The notes beneath the pieces were generated by a model, which saw only the letters and a list, made by a program, of their open reading frames with translations, searched no databases and was not told where the DNA came from. A DNA stretch of 64,000 nucleotides, from positions 992,001 through 1,056,000 of the forward strand of contig NZ_JAMZFT010000001.1 in assembly GCF_024158125.1 (NCBI RefSeq), read 5' to 3'. How positions within the stretch are numbered: the first letter of the stretch is position 1; each line of letters begins with the position of its first letter. Position numbers and translations under genes: made by a program. This document shows, one piece after another, positions 8,365 through 16,750 of this stretch. The stretch comes from Futiania mangrovi (GTDB lineage: Bacteria; Pseudomonadota; Alphaproteobacteria; Futianiales; Futianiaceae).

Positions 8365-9143
8365 GCTGTCGCGCGGGCCGCCTTGGCGGCCTCCTCCGGC
8401 ACCATGCGGCGGGCGAGCATCAGCGCCAGCGGGTAGGGCAGCATACGGTAAAGCTTCATCAGCCAGCCGAAGACGCGGGGGAAGACAATCTCGAAGCGGT
8501 CCGACATCAGCCCCTTGTAGAAGGCGTCGGCGGCGTCTTCCACCTCGATCAGGAAGGGCATGGGGAAATCGTTCCTGGCGGTCAGCGGCGTCTTCACGAA
8601 ACCGGGGCAGACGAGTTGCAGACGAATTCCCATCATCTCCGCCTCGGGGCGCAGCGCCTCGGTGAAATTGATCAGCCCCGCCTTGGTCAGGCCATAGGCC
8701 GCCGAGGTCGGCAATCCTCTGTATCCCGCGACCGAGGCCACGACCGCGATCTGACCCACGCGGCGCGCCTTCATCGCGGCGAACACGGGCAGGAAGCCGT
8801 TGAGCGTGCCGAACACATTGACCTCGACAAGCTTGCGGAACGTGTCCGCCTCGAGGTCGGCCGCGTGCACCGGCTGGTGCGTGCCCGCGTTGAAGACGGC
8901 GATGTCGATGGCGCCCAGGTCCGCCTCGATCCGCGCGACGGTATCGGCCATGGCGTTCGCGTCGGTCGTGTCGCAGGGGTAGGGGACGATGCGTCCGTGT
9001 GCGGCTTCTCCGGCTACCTCTGCCAGTGCTCCCTCGGAGCGCGCGGTGATCGCGACGCGCCACCCCTCGTGCGCCATCTTCAGCGCCAGCGCGCGGCCCA
9101 GGCCGCTGCTCGCGCCCGTGATCCAGGCGAGGCCGGTGGTCAT
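8361..9143 (-). CDS. Short-chain dehydrogenase/reductase (RSP_1087-like)
   Basis: The 260-residue enzyme is a classical SDR. It has the cofactor motif TGASSGLGRA (residues 9-18), NAG, a catalytic Ser in VVASVAG and the YGLTK motif. A hydrophobic C-terminal tail suggests membrane contact. Such enzymes oxidise or reduce alcohol/ketone groups with NAD(P). In R. sphaeroides an SDR belongs to the RSP_1087-1091 RpoE operon, and its product affects turnover of ChrR. Here the SDR has moved to a convergent operon beside the ufa genes. It overlaps both neighbours by ATGA/GTGA. Confidence 0.87.
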   Translation of the reverse strand: MTTGLAWITGASSGLGRALALKMAHEGWRVAITARSEGALAEVAGEAAHGRIVPYPCDTTDANAMADTVARIEADLGAIDIAVFNAGTHQPVHAADLEADTFRKLVEVNVFGTLNGFLPVFAAMKARRVGQIAVVASVAGYRGLPTSAAYGLTKAGLINFTEALRPEAEMMGIRLQLVCPGFVKTPLTARNDFPMPFLIEVEDAADAFYKGLMSDRFEIVFPRVFGWLMKLYRMLPYPLALMLARRMVPEEAAKAARATA

Positions 9144-9868
9144 CGGGGCAGTTCGGTGGGCCGGTATTCGAAGCGGTCGCCATCGATCGAGAAGGCGAGT
9201 TTCGCCCAGTCGCCGGATGGCGTGTACCAGATGTCGAGGTCGAGGTCGCCAGAGAGCTTCCATTCCATCGCCCGGCGGCGCATCTCGCCCGTGCCGACCG
9301 TGTCCTCGCGCACCGGCTGGGCGGTGACGCTCAGCACGCGGCCGTTCTGCGTGTCGAGAAGCGTGTCTGCCTCCACGAATGCATTGCGCCAATACGTCGT
9401 CGGCACGACGTCGCCGTCCACGGTCTTGCGGCCCTGCGGCCCGTCGATCACGACCTTGCCGCCCTCGCGCCGGGCGGTGACGCTCAGCTTCTCGCCATTG
9501 TCGTTGGTTTGCGCGTCGAGGGAGAGGAGCCGTCCGTCCGGGCCCACGATCTCCACGGCCTCGTGCCGGTAGGTGTAGAGCGGGATGAAGCCCAGCTTGA
9601 CCTTCAGGTCGATGGTCACGCGCGCCTGCCGGCGTCCGTCGGGCAGCCGCTCAACGCGCACGGTGTGCGTGCCGATGGGGCTGCCCTCGCGGTAGACGTC
9701 GAAGCTGTAGACGGTCGCGTCCTGCGTGCGCTCTGCCTGCGGCGCGGCCTCGAGCGAGGCCATCTGCACGCCGCTCGCGCCCGCGGGCGCACCAAGCCCC
9801 GCACCGAGCATGAGGGCCAGCCCGGCGGTCGCGATGGTGAGGCGTGTGGTTGTGTGTCGCATGAACAT
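9140..9868 (-). CDS. Exported DUF6134-like protein
   Basis: The 242-residue protein has a signal peptide (about residues 1-32, ending near APAGAS). The mature domain is rich in beta strands, with YSFDVYREGSPIGTHTVRV, FIPLYTYRHEAVE and VVPTTYWRNAF. This fits an alphaproteobacterial family that I recall as DUF6134, distantly like DUF3108. A periplasmic location is likely. It is the first gene of the small operon with the SDR and the SnoaL-like protein. It lies 82 bp downstream of dnaE2 on the same strand. I found no TGATCC element upstream, so RpoE control is not shown. Function is unknown. Confidence 0.65.
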   Translation of the reverse strand: MFMRHTTTRLTIATAGLALMLGAGLGAPAGASGVQMASLEAAPQAERTQDATVYSFDVYREGSPIGTHTVRVERLPDGRRQARVTIDLKVKLGFIPLYTYRHEAVEIVGPDGRLLSLDAQTNDNGEKLSVTARREGGKVVIDGPQGRKTVDGDVVPTTYWRNAFVEADTLLDTQNGRVLSVTAQPVREDTVGTGEMRRRAMEWKLSGDLDLDIWYTPSGDWAKLAFSIDGDRFEYRPTELPR

Positions 9869-9950
9869 GATACGCGCCGAACCCGCTCATGGTTCACGAT
9901 GTCCCAACAGTTTGTGCGAGGGCGCGCCCGTGCGCAAGCGGAACGCGCCT

Positions 9951-12900
9951 TCACCGGAAGTTGCGCCCGCGCGGCATGGCGCGGACCGGGCGCTTCACCT
10001 CGTCGGCGTGGGCGAGGCTCTGGACCCGCGTGTGCGCCTCGCCCAGCGTGGCCAGCAGGTCGCTCGCGTCCTCCAGTTTCTCCGCGATCAGGTGAACGAT
10101 GCCCGCCTCCGACTGCAGCCGCCCGCGCACGACCAGCAGGCGCGCGCCCAACGTCTCGGCCCGGTACGCCTCGAAGAGCTTGGGCCAGACGATCACGTTC
10201 ACCGTGCCCGTCTCGTCCTCCAGCGTGAGGAAGATCACGCCCCGCGCGGAACCGGGACGCTGACGCACCAGGACGAGGCCCGCCGCCGCCGTCAGCGTCC
10301 CGTCGCGCATCCGCTCCAGCGCCTCGGCGGGCTGGGCGCGCAGGCCGGCGAGGCGGCCGCGCAGGAAGCTCACCGGGTGCGCGCGCAGGCTCAGGCCCAG
10401 GTGACGATAGTCCTCCGCCACCTGCTGGCCGGGCGGCATGGGCGGCAGGGCTGCGTCTGGCTCGCGCGCGGGGCCCGACAACGCCCGCAGCAGCGGCAGG
10501 TCGTCGGCATCCCCCGTCCGCCCCAGCCCCCGCACGGCCCAGAGCGCATCGCGCCGCGCGAGGCCGAGGCCCGCGAACGCATCCGCCTCCGCCAGGCGTT
10601 CGAGCGCGGCGGGCGACAGTCCCGTGCGCAGCCACACGTCGCGCACGCTGTCGTAACCCGCGCCCCGGTGCGCGACGAGCGCCTCGGCCGCCGCGTCCCC
10701 AAGCCCCCGCACGGTGGCGAAGCCCAGGCGCACGGCGCGCGCGGTCCGCATCTCTACCGCCATCCAGGCGAAGCGCGGGTGGGGCGCCGCACCGTTCTCT
10801 GGGCGGTCCTTCGGCGCGAGCGGTTCGAGCGTCGCCTCCACCCCGCTCGCGTTCACGTCCACGGCACGCACCGCGACCCCGTGCTCGCGCGCGTCGCGGA
10901 CCAGTTGCGCGGGCGCATAGAAGCCCAGCGGCTGCGCGTTCAGCATCGCGGCGAGATAGACGTCCGGATAGCGGCACTTCGCCCAGGCCGACGCATAGAC
11001 CAGCAGCGCGAAGCTCGCCGCGTGCGACATGGGAAAGCCATAGGTGCCGAAGCCCTCGATCTGGCGGAAGCACTGCTCGGCGAAGGCGCGGTCATAGCCG
11101 CGTTCGGCCATCCCCTCGACCATCTTGTCGAAGAAGGTGTGGATCGTCCCGACCCGCTTGAAGGTTGCCATGGCGCGGCGCAGGCGGTCGGCTTCCTCCG
11201 GCGTGAAGCCCGCGGCCACGATGGCGATCTTCATGCACTGTTCCTGGAACAGCGGCACGCCGAGCGTCGGGCCCAGCACCTCCTCCAGCTCGCGGGAGGG
11301 GTAGGCGACCGGGTCGATGCCCTGGCGGCGGCGCAGATAGGGATGCACCATGTCGCCCTGGATCGGGCCGGGGCGCACGATCGCCACCTCCACCACCAGG
11401 TCGAAGAACCGCCGCGGTTTCAGCCGCGGCAGCATGTTCTGCTGCGCCCGGCTTTCCACCTGGAAGAGGCCCACGCTGTCCGCCCGGCACAGCATCTCGT
11501 AGACGGCGGGCTCCTCCTTCGGGATCGTGGCGAGCGTGAGGTCTTGCCCGTACTCCTCTGACATGAATGTGAAAAACCGCCTCAGCGCGCTCAGCATCCC
11601 GAGGCCCAGGATATCCACCTTGAGGAAATCCAGCGCCTCCAGGTCGTCCTTGTTCCACTCGATGACCGTGCGGTCCTCCATCGCCGCGTTCTGGATGGGG
11701 ACAAGTTCGTCCAGCCGGTCGCGCGCGATCACCATGCCGCCTGTGTGCTGCGAGAGATGCCGGGGAAAGCCGATCAGGTCGCGCGCCAGCGCCAGCACCA
11801 GCGCGAGGCGCGGGTCGGCGGCGTCGAGACCGGCGCGGGCGGCGTCCTCCGCGTCCACGCCCTCGCGCGACCAGCCCCAGACCGAGCCCGACAGCGCCGA
11901 CAGCGTGTCCTCGCTCAGCCCGAAGGCGCGGCCCACGTCGCGCACCGCCATGCGCGCGCCATAGGTCACCACGGTCGAGGTCAGCGCCACCCGCGCCCGT
12001 CCATAGCGGCGGTAGATGTATTGCAGCACCTCCTCGCGCCGCTGATGCTCGAAATCCACGTCGATGTCGGGCGGCTCCCCGCGCGCGGCGGAGATGAAGC
12101 GTTCGAACAGCAGGTCGTGTTCGATGGGATCGACCTCCGTGATGCCGAGGCAGAAGCAGACGACGGAATTCGCAGCCGATCCGCGGCCCTGGCAGAGAAT
12201 TCCCTCGCGCCGCGCGAAGCACACGATGTCGTGGACGGTCAGGAAATAGGGTGCGTAGCCGAGCCGGCCGATCAGCGCCAGTTCCCGCTCCATCGTCGCC
12301 GCCACCGCCGCCGGCACGCCCGCGGGATAGCGCCGCCGCGCCCCCTCGCGCGCGAAATGTTCGAGCGCGGCCTGCGCGCTCCCGAACCCGGCGCGGGCCT
12401 CGTCCGGATACTGGTAGCGCAACTCCTCCAGCGAGAAATGAAGCCGGTCGAGCAGGCGCAGGCTTTCGCCCACGGCCTCGGGAAGGTCCGCGTAGAGCCG
12501 CGCGGTCTCGGCGGGCGTCTTCAGGTGGCGCTCGGCGTGGGGGGCGAGCCGCGTTCCGGCCGCGTCGAGCGTGGTGTGCAGGCACACGCAGGTCAGCACG
12601 TCGTGCAACGGGCGGCGTTCCGGCGCGTGGTAGAGCGCGTCATGGGTCGCGAGCAGGGGCACGCCCGCCGCAGCCGCAATCTCCCGCAGCCGGGCGAGGC
12701 GGCGGCGGTCCTCGCCGCCCATGCGCAAGGGGGCTGCCAGCCAGACCGCGCCGGGCCGCGCCGCCGTCAGCGTGGCGAGCGTTTCCGGCGTCTCCCTGCC
12801 CGGCTTCTCGGGCGGCATGAGGATCAGCGACAGGCCGTCGGCCCACGCCAGCAGGTCGGGGAGGTCGAGATGACATTCCCCCTTGGGCGCGCGCCGGTTG

Positions 12901-13226
12901 CCGTGCGTCAGCAGGCGGCAGAGGCGGCCATAGGCGGTCCGGTCCTCCGGGTATGCGATCACGTCCGGAGTGCCGTCGCGGAAGACGAGGCGGGCGCCCA
13001 CCGCGAGTTTCAGGCCCTTCTCCCGCGCGCCCGTCTCGCGCCAGGCCATGTGCGCGCGCACCGCGCCCGCCAGCGTGTTGCGGTCGGCGATCCCGATACC
13101 GGAAAGGCCGAGGCGCAGGGCTTCGGCCACCATCTCCTCCGGGTGCGAGGCGCCGTGCTGGAAGGAGAAATTGCTCGCCGCGGCAAGTTCGGCGAAGCGG
13201 GGCGGGAGGGAGGACGGCGTACTCAT
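9951..13226 (-). CDS. dnaE2: Error-prone DNA polymerase DnaE2
   Basis: The 1091-residue protein is a C-family polymerase of the DnaE2 type. It begins with a PHP domain (FSFQHGASHPEE, IADRNTLAGAV), has the polymerase catalytic region with the aspartates of PDIDVDFEH, and ends in an OB-fold (GVIFLTLEDETGTVNVIVW). The length is typical of DnaE2, shorter than the replicative DnaE1. With ImuA and ImuB it carries out translesion synthesis and induced mutagenesis. The start overlaps the imuB stop by ATGA. It is the last gene of the cassette and would follow LexA control of imuA. Confidence 0.95.
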   Translation of the reverse strand: MSTPSSLPPRFAELAAASNFSFQHGASHPEEMVAEALRLGLSGIGIADRNTLAGAVRAHMAWRETGAREKGLKLAVGARLVFRDGTPDVIAYPEDRTAYGRLCRLLTHGNRRAPKGECHLDLPDLLAWADGLSLILMPPEKPGRETPETLATLTAARPGAVWLAAPLRMGGEDRRRLARLREIAAAAGVPLLATHDALYHAPERRPLHDVLTCVCLHTTLDAAGTRLAPHAERHLKTPAETARLYADLPEAVGESLRLLDRLHFSLEELRYQYPDEARAGFGSAQAALEHFAREGARRRYPAGVPAAVAATMERELALIGRLGYAPYFLTVHDIVCFARREGILCQGRGSAANSVVCFCLGITEVDPIEHDLLFERFISAARGEPPDIDVDFEHQRREEVLQYIYRRYGRARVALTSTVVTYGARMAVRDVGRAFGLSEDTLSALSGSVWGWSREGVDAEDAARAGLDAADPRLALVLALARDLIGFPRHLSQHTGGMVIARDRLDELVPIQNAAMEDRTVIEWNKDDLEALDFLKVDILGLGMLSALRRFFTFMSEEYGQDLTLATIPKEEPAVYEMLCRADSVGLFQVESRAQQNMLPRLKPRRFFDLVVEVAIVRPGPIQGDMVHPYLRRRQGIDPVAYPSRELEEVLGPTLGVPLFQEQCMKIAIVAAGFTPEEADRLRRAMATFKRVGTIHTFFDKMVEGMAERGYDRAFAEQCFRQIEGFGTYGFPMSHAASFALLVYASAWAKCRYPDVYLAAMLNAQPLGFYAPAQLVRDAREHGVAVRAVDVNASGVEATLEPLAPKDRPENGAAPHPRFAWMAVEMRTARAVRLGFATVRGLGDAAAEALVAHRGAGYDSVRDVWLRTGLSPAALERLAEADAFAGLGLARRDALWAVRGLGRTGDADDLPLLRALSGPAREPDAALPPMPPGQQVAEDYRHLGLSLRAHPVSFLRGRLAGLRAQPAEALERMRDGTLTAAAGLVLVRQRPGSARGVIFLTLEDETGTVNVIVWPKLFEAYRAETLGARLLVVRGRLQSEAGIVHLIAEKLEDASDLLATLGEAHTRVQSLAHADEVKRPVRAMPRGRNFR

Positions 13227-14878
13227 GCGAAGAGCCCGTGCAGGTACCAGCGCGGGCGCATGGTCTCGTGGCCATAGAGGCCTGCGCGGAACAGCCAGAA
13301 GCGCCGTCCGCGCGCATCCTCCACGCGGAAATAGTCGCGCGTCAGGTCGCCGTCGGCGGCGTGCCACCATTCGGGCGCGATCCGCTCCGGCCCCTCCGCG
13401 CGCACCACGTCGTGCACCACGCGCCGCCAGCGGAAGCGGATCGGCGGCCCGTCCGGCACGGCCGCCAGCGTCTCCACCGGCTGCGGCGGATCGAACAGGC
13501 AAAGGGGGCGCAGGGGCGGCGCGCCCGCCTCGCGCCGGCGCGGCCAGGCGGGCAGGGCGCCTGTGTCGAGTGCGCTCAGCGCCAGCGCCTCACGCTCCGG
13601 CACATGGGTGTCGCGGCGGGTAAAGCGCAGGACATGGGTGCGCCCGACGCGCGCGGCCAGCCGCTCCACCAGGGCGGCGAGGTCGTCGGCGGTATCGGTG
13701 CGCCCGGCCAGCGTCTCCTGCCGGGTGCCGAAGGGCGCGGCGCGCAGCACGGCAAGGCGGATCGTGTCGAAGCCGAAGCCGGGGTCGAGCGGATCGGCGA
13801 GCGCCTCCAGCCGCTCCCGGAAGAGCCGCGCCATCACGTCTGGATCGCGCAAGGCGCGCGCCGTCTCCACCGTGCAGCGCCGGACCTGCCCGTCTGCGCG
13901 GAAGAACGCGGCCTCCAGCGCGCGCGCGCCTTGGCCGCGGCCCTCCAGCATGTCCTTCAGGTCGCCGGCGAGCATGGCCAGCGTGGCGAGCAGCGCGTCG
14001 ATGTCCGTGAGCGGCTCGGCGAAGCGCCGCTCTGCCGTCATCAGGGGCGCGGGCCGGCGCGGCGCGATGGGCGGACGGGTCCGGCCGAGGAGCGCGTCGA
14101 GCCGGTCCACGAGATCCGCCCCGAACCGCGCGGCGAGGGGCGCACGCGGGCGGTCCGCCAGTTCCCCGATGGCGTGGAGCCCCATGCGGTGCAGCGCGGC
14201 CTGCGTCTCCGCCTCCGCCCGCAAGGCCGCGACGGGGAGGGGGCGCACGGCCTCCGCCTCGCCGCCCGGCGGCACGATGGGGGCCGAGGATGTCCCCGAA
14301 TCTCCGCCCCCGAACCGGGCAAGCGCATGGGCCGCGGGTCCGTTGCCCGCAATGGCCGCGCGCACCGCGAAGCCCTGCCGGAGGAGCGCCCGCAGCGCCT
14401 GTTGCAGCAGCGCCGTCTCGCCGCCGAAGAGGTGCGCGCAGCCCGTGATGTCGAGCGTCAGCCCGTCCGCGCCGTCCAGCGCCACGAGCGGGGTGTAGCG
14501 GTCGCACCAGTCCGCTACCGCGTCGAGGCAGGCGCAGTCGGCCGCCGGATCGTGGTCGGCGGTGCGGATGTCCGGATGCCGCGCGCGCGCGTCGGCCAGC
14601 GCCATGCCGGGGAGGAGCCCCAGTGCGCGCGCCGCCCGGTCCGCCGCCGCGATGCGCAGCGCGCCGCCGGCCTTCGCCACGAAGACGAGGGGGTGGGCGG
14701 CGGCCCTTGCGTCCGTTTTGTCCGCGCGCGCCTCATCCTGCGCGCCTGAGAGGCCGGAAGAGGGGTGCACGGGCGTCTCCCCATGCGCCCCCCGGTCCCG
14801 CCGCCGCAGCCGGTCGGCCGGCAGGTCCGGAAACCACAGGGCGAGCATGCGCCTCGATGTCGCGGAAGCGTCCGCCAT
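13223..14878 (-). CDS. imuB: ImuB, Y-family polymerase-like mutasome protein
   Basis: The 551-residue protein has the Y-family fold (LALWFPDLPADRLRRR near the start, then the palm region with LTLDITGCAHLFGGE and a helix-hairpin segment MGLHAIGELADRP). ImuB proteins are catalytically inactive and act as the hub linking ImuA, DnaE2 and the beta clamp. The start at 14878 gives 10 residues before the first conserved strand; ATG at 14848 is a shorter alternative. The start lies 146 bases inside imuA. The C-terminal tail ends in YLHGLFA, close to the usual ImuB ending. Confidence 0.93.
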   Translation of the reverse strand: MADASATSRRMLALWFPDLPADRLRRRDRGAHGETPVHPSSGLSGAQDEARADKTDARAAAHPLVFVAKAGGALRIAAADRAARALGLLPGMALADARARHPDIRTADHDPAADCACLDAVADWCDRYTPLVALDGADGLTLDITGCAHLFGGETALLQQALRALLRQGFAVRAAIAGNGPAAHALARFGGGDSGTSSAPIVPPGGEAEAVRPLPVAALRAEAETQAALHRMGLHAIGELADRPRAPLAARFGADLVDRLDALLGRTRPPIAPRRPAPLMTAERRFAEPLTDIDALLATLAMLAGDLKDMLEGRGQGARALEAAFFRADGQVRRCTVETARALRDPDVMARLFRERLEALADPLDPGFGFDTIRLAVLRAAPFGTRQETLAGRTDTADDLAALVERLAARVGRTHVLRFTRRDTHVPEREALALSALDTGALPAWPRRREAGAPPLRPLCLFDPPQPVETLAAVPDGPPIRFRWRRVVHDVVRAEGPERIAPEWWHAADGDLTRDYFRVEDARGRRFWLFRAGLYGHETMRPRWYLHGLFA

Positions 14879-15617
14879 CGCTGTCCCAGTCCAGAATCCA
14901 TGTTCCTGACGGCCCCGCCCGGTTGCGGGTGAGCGCGGCCTCGAACGCGGGGCGTCCCGGCGCGCCCGCCACGCTGTCCGCCGAGGGGCCTGCGCGGATC
15001 CGCCAGCGTGTCGCCGCCGCGCTGGGCCCCGGTTCGGCGCCGAGCCGCAGGGCGATCGCCGTCGCGCCCGTCCGCCCCGCCGCGAGCCCCAGCCGCCGCG
15101 TCGCCGTGAGGCCGTAGAGCCGCGCCTCGCCCCAGAGGTCGAGGATCGCCGCCCCGACACCGGGGCAGGCCAGCGCCTCCTCGCCCGCGCGCAGCACGCC
15201 GCGCACGTCCTTCGCCCGCACCAGGACGACGCAGCCCGGGTCGAGGCCGAGGTCGGCGAGCCCCGCGGGGTTGAGCCGCCCGGCCTCCGCCTCCGTCATC
15301 GCGTCGCGCACCCACACCGCCGCCTGGCCGGAACCGCCGCCTGTGAGACGCGCCGCCAGCGCCACGGCAAAGCCGAGCGGGGCCGCCGTTTCCGACGCCT
15401 CCGCGCCATAGACCTCGTGCAGCGTGCCGCGCGCGAGCCCGCCGCCGAGCGCTGCATCCGCCGCCGCGCAACCCAGGGAGAGGTGGTCCGGCCCGTCGCT
15501 GCCTTCCGCGCGTGGCGACGCCCCGATGCGGGTGACGGCGGCCTGAAGCGCCGCGCGCGTGCCTGGGCGCGTGCCCTTGCCCTTGCCCTTGCCCTCGCCT
15601 GTGTCCGCAACCTCCAT
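14733..15617 (-). CDS. imuA: ImuA, RecA/SulA-like mutasome protein
   Basis: The 294-residue protein matches ImuA in its central domain (SLGCAAADAALGGGLARGTLHEVYG, FAVALAARLT, AVWVRDAMTEAEAGRLNPAGL). ImuA is a RecA-like protein that binds ImuB and is required for DnaE2-dependent mutagenesis. The N-terminal 20 residues hold a Gly-Lys repeat coded by a short tandem repeat. The C-terminus overlaps imuB by 146 bases, so coupling is tight. A LexA box lies 25 bp upstream of the start. The order imuA-imuB-dnaE2 is the canonical one. Confidence 0.9.
   Translation of the reverse strand: MEVADTGEGKGKGKGTRPGTRAALQAAVTRIGASPRAEGSDGPDHLSLGCAAADAALGGGLARGTLHEVYGAEASETAAPLGFAVALAARLTGGGSGQAAVWVRDAMTEAEAGRLNPAGLADLGLDPGCVVLVRAKDVRGVLRAGEEALACPGVGAAILDLWGEARLYGLTATRRLGLAAGRTGATAIALRLGAEPGPSAAATRWRIRAGPSADSVAGAPGRPAFEAALTRNRAGPSGTWILDWDSDGGRFRDIEAHARPVVSGPAGRPAAAAGPGGAWGDARAPLFRPLRRAG
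15573..15598. repeat. Hexanucleotide tandem repeat inside imuA
   Basis: The six-base unit GCCCTT (coding strand AAGGGC) is repeated about four times with one variant base in the last copy. It encodes the Gly-Lys repeat near the ImuA N-terminus. Gain or loss of units would keep the reading frame. Confidence 0.7.
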
Positions 15618-15641
15618 GGCCGGTTCCTGCGCGCCCTTCGT

Positions 15642-15656
15642 GTTCCTAATATGTTC
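15642..15656 (-). promoter_or_regulatory. LexA (SOS) box upstream of imuA
   Basis: The sequence GTTC-CTAATAT-GTTC is an exact match to the alphaproteobacterial LexA box GTTC-N7-GTTC. It is centred about 30 bp upstream of the imuA start, where a repressor would block transcription of imuA-imuB-dnaE2. Confidence 0.88.
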
Positions 15657-15696
15657 TCATTGAAACGAGGCCGCACGCGCCTGTCAAGACGGCAGA

Positions 15697-15721
15697 GGCA
15701 CCCTCGGGGGGCGAGGGTGCC
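15697..15721. other. Perfect 10-bp inverted repeat between divergent genes
   Basis: GGCACCCTCG (15697-15706) and CGAGGGTGCC (15712-15721) form a perfect 10-bp stem with a five-base loop. It lies between the imuA promoter and the oxygenase-like gene. There is no T-run on either side, so a terminator is unlikely. It could be an operator or a leader hairpin. Confidence 0.45.
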
Positions 15722-15803
15722 CAAAGGGTGGCCGCGGTGGACGCCGCCGCGCTGAGTCTGCTATTCAGAACGACGTCAGATCCCTTGCCGAAGGACACCG
15801 GTC

Positions 15804-16652
15804 ATGGCCGATGCGTCCGTGGCCCATGCCGAACCGGCTGCCGCCACAAAGGAACGAGCCGCCGCGCTCAAGCCGCTCGACACGCTGAGCCCGCGCGCCC
15901 GCCGCATCGCGGAGCACGTGGCCGCCCGCGTCGCCGGCGTGGCCGTGGAGGATGTGCCCTACGAGAACTTCTACCTGGAGGACGCCTTCCCCGCCGACAT
16001 CTATGCGGAGATGCGCCGCCGGATGCCGCCGCGCGAGGCCTATCTGCCGCTCAACATCAAGCGCTGGAAGAACGCGCAAGGCACCTCCACGCGCGATCGC
16101 CTGCGCCTGTCGGAGGGAGAGATCGCGCGCATCCCGGATGCCGAGGCGCGCGCCTTCTGGCAGGACGTGACCGACGCGCTGATGTCCGTGACGGTGCAGC
16201 AGGCGGTCTATGCGAAGCTCGCAGGCGACGTCGCGCGCCGCCTGGGCTGCCGTCCGGAGGAGGTGACGGACAAGCAGGCGTGGCCTACCGCCATGCTCGT
16301 GCGCGACTTCGCCGAGTACAAGCTGAAGCCGCACCCGGACGGGCCGCCGCGTGTCGTGACGATGATGTTTTATCTCGCCGACCCGGGCATGCCGGAGGAT
16401 CTGGGCACCTCGGTCTACCGGCGCACGTCCGCGCTGCAGCGGCTGATGGGCCGCCGGTTCGAGGAGGTGAAGCGCTTTCCCTTCCGTCCGAACAGCGCGG
16501 CGACCTTCGCCGTCAACGACCTGCCCGACCGCATCAGCCTGCACGGGCGCGAGTTGATCACCGGGCCGGAGATCGTGCGCGACAGCCTGATCGTTGCATG
16601 GCTGTCGGAGGACTTTCCGGAGTTCGGCGCCAAGCACAACGACGCCTACTGA
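15804..16652 (+). CDS. Putative 2-oxoglutarate/Fe(II) oxygenase-like protein
   Basis: The 282-residue protein has no signal peptide. The central part (about residues 165-265) resembles the double-stranded beta-helix of 2OG-Fe(II) oxygenases. It has H-P-D in KPHPDGPP as a possible HxD metal pair, strands VVTMMFYLADP and GTSVYRR, and a later His in ISLHGRE as the possible third ligand. Such enzymes hydroxylate small molecules or proteins. AAGGA stands upstream of the ATG. The next gene, an aldehyde dehydrogenase, starts about 100 bp downstream on the same strand, so the two may act in one pathway. The family call is moderate and the substrate is unknown. Confidence 0.55.
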   Translation: MADASVAHAEPAAATKERAAALKPLDTLSPRARRIAEHVAARVAGVAVEDVPYENFYLEDAFPADIYAEMRRRMPPREAYLPLNIKRWKNAQGTSTRDRLRLSEGEIARIPDAEARAFWQDVTDALMSVTVQQAVYAKLAGDVARRLGCRPEEVTDKQAWPTAMLVRDFAEYKLKPHPDGPPRVVTMMFYLADPGMPEDLGTSVYRRTSALQRLMGRRFEEVKRFPFRPNSAATFAVNDLPDRISLHGRELITGPEIVRDSLIVAWLSEDFPEFGAKHNDAY

Positions 16653-16750
16653 TCCCGCGCCGGAGACAGGGCCCGGGACCGAGCGGACAGGCGCGCCGCC
16701 TGACAGCCGGCGGGCCCGGGCGAAACATGAAGAAGAAGGGCGAAACGCAC

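Noticed and set aside
9869-9950. Search for an RpoE-type promoter before the DUF6134-like gene
   Set aside because: No TGATCC element with a suitable -10 partner is present on the minus strand here, so RpoE control was not claimed.
9726-13277. Long plus-strand open frames opposite dnaE2
   Set aside because: They are shadows of the dnaE2 coding sequence, which is a clear full-length polymerase on the minus strand.
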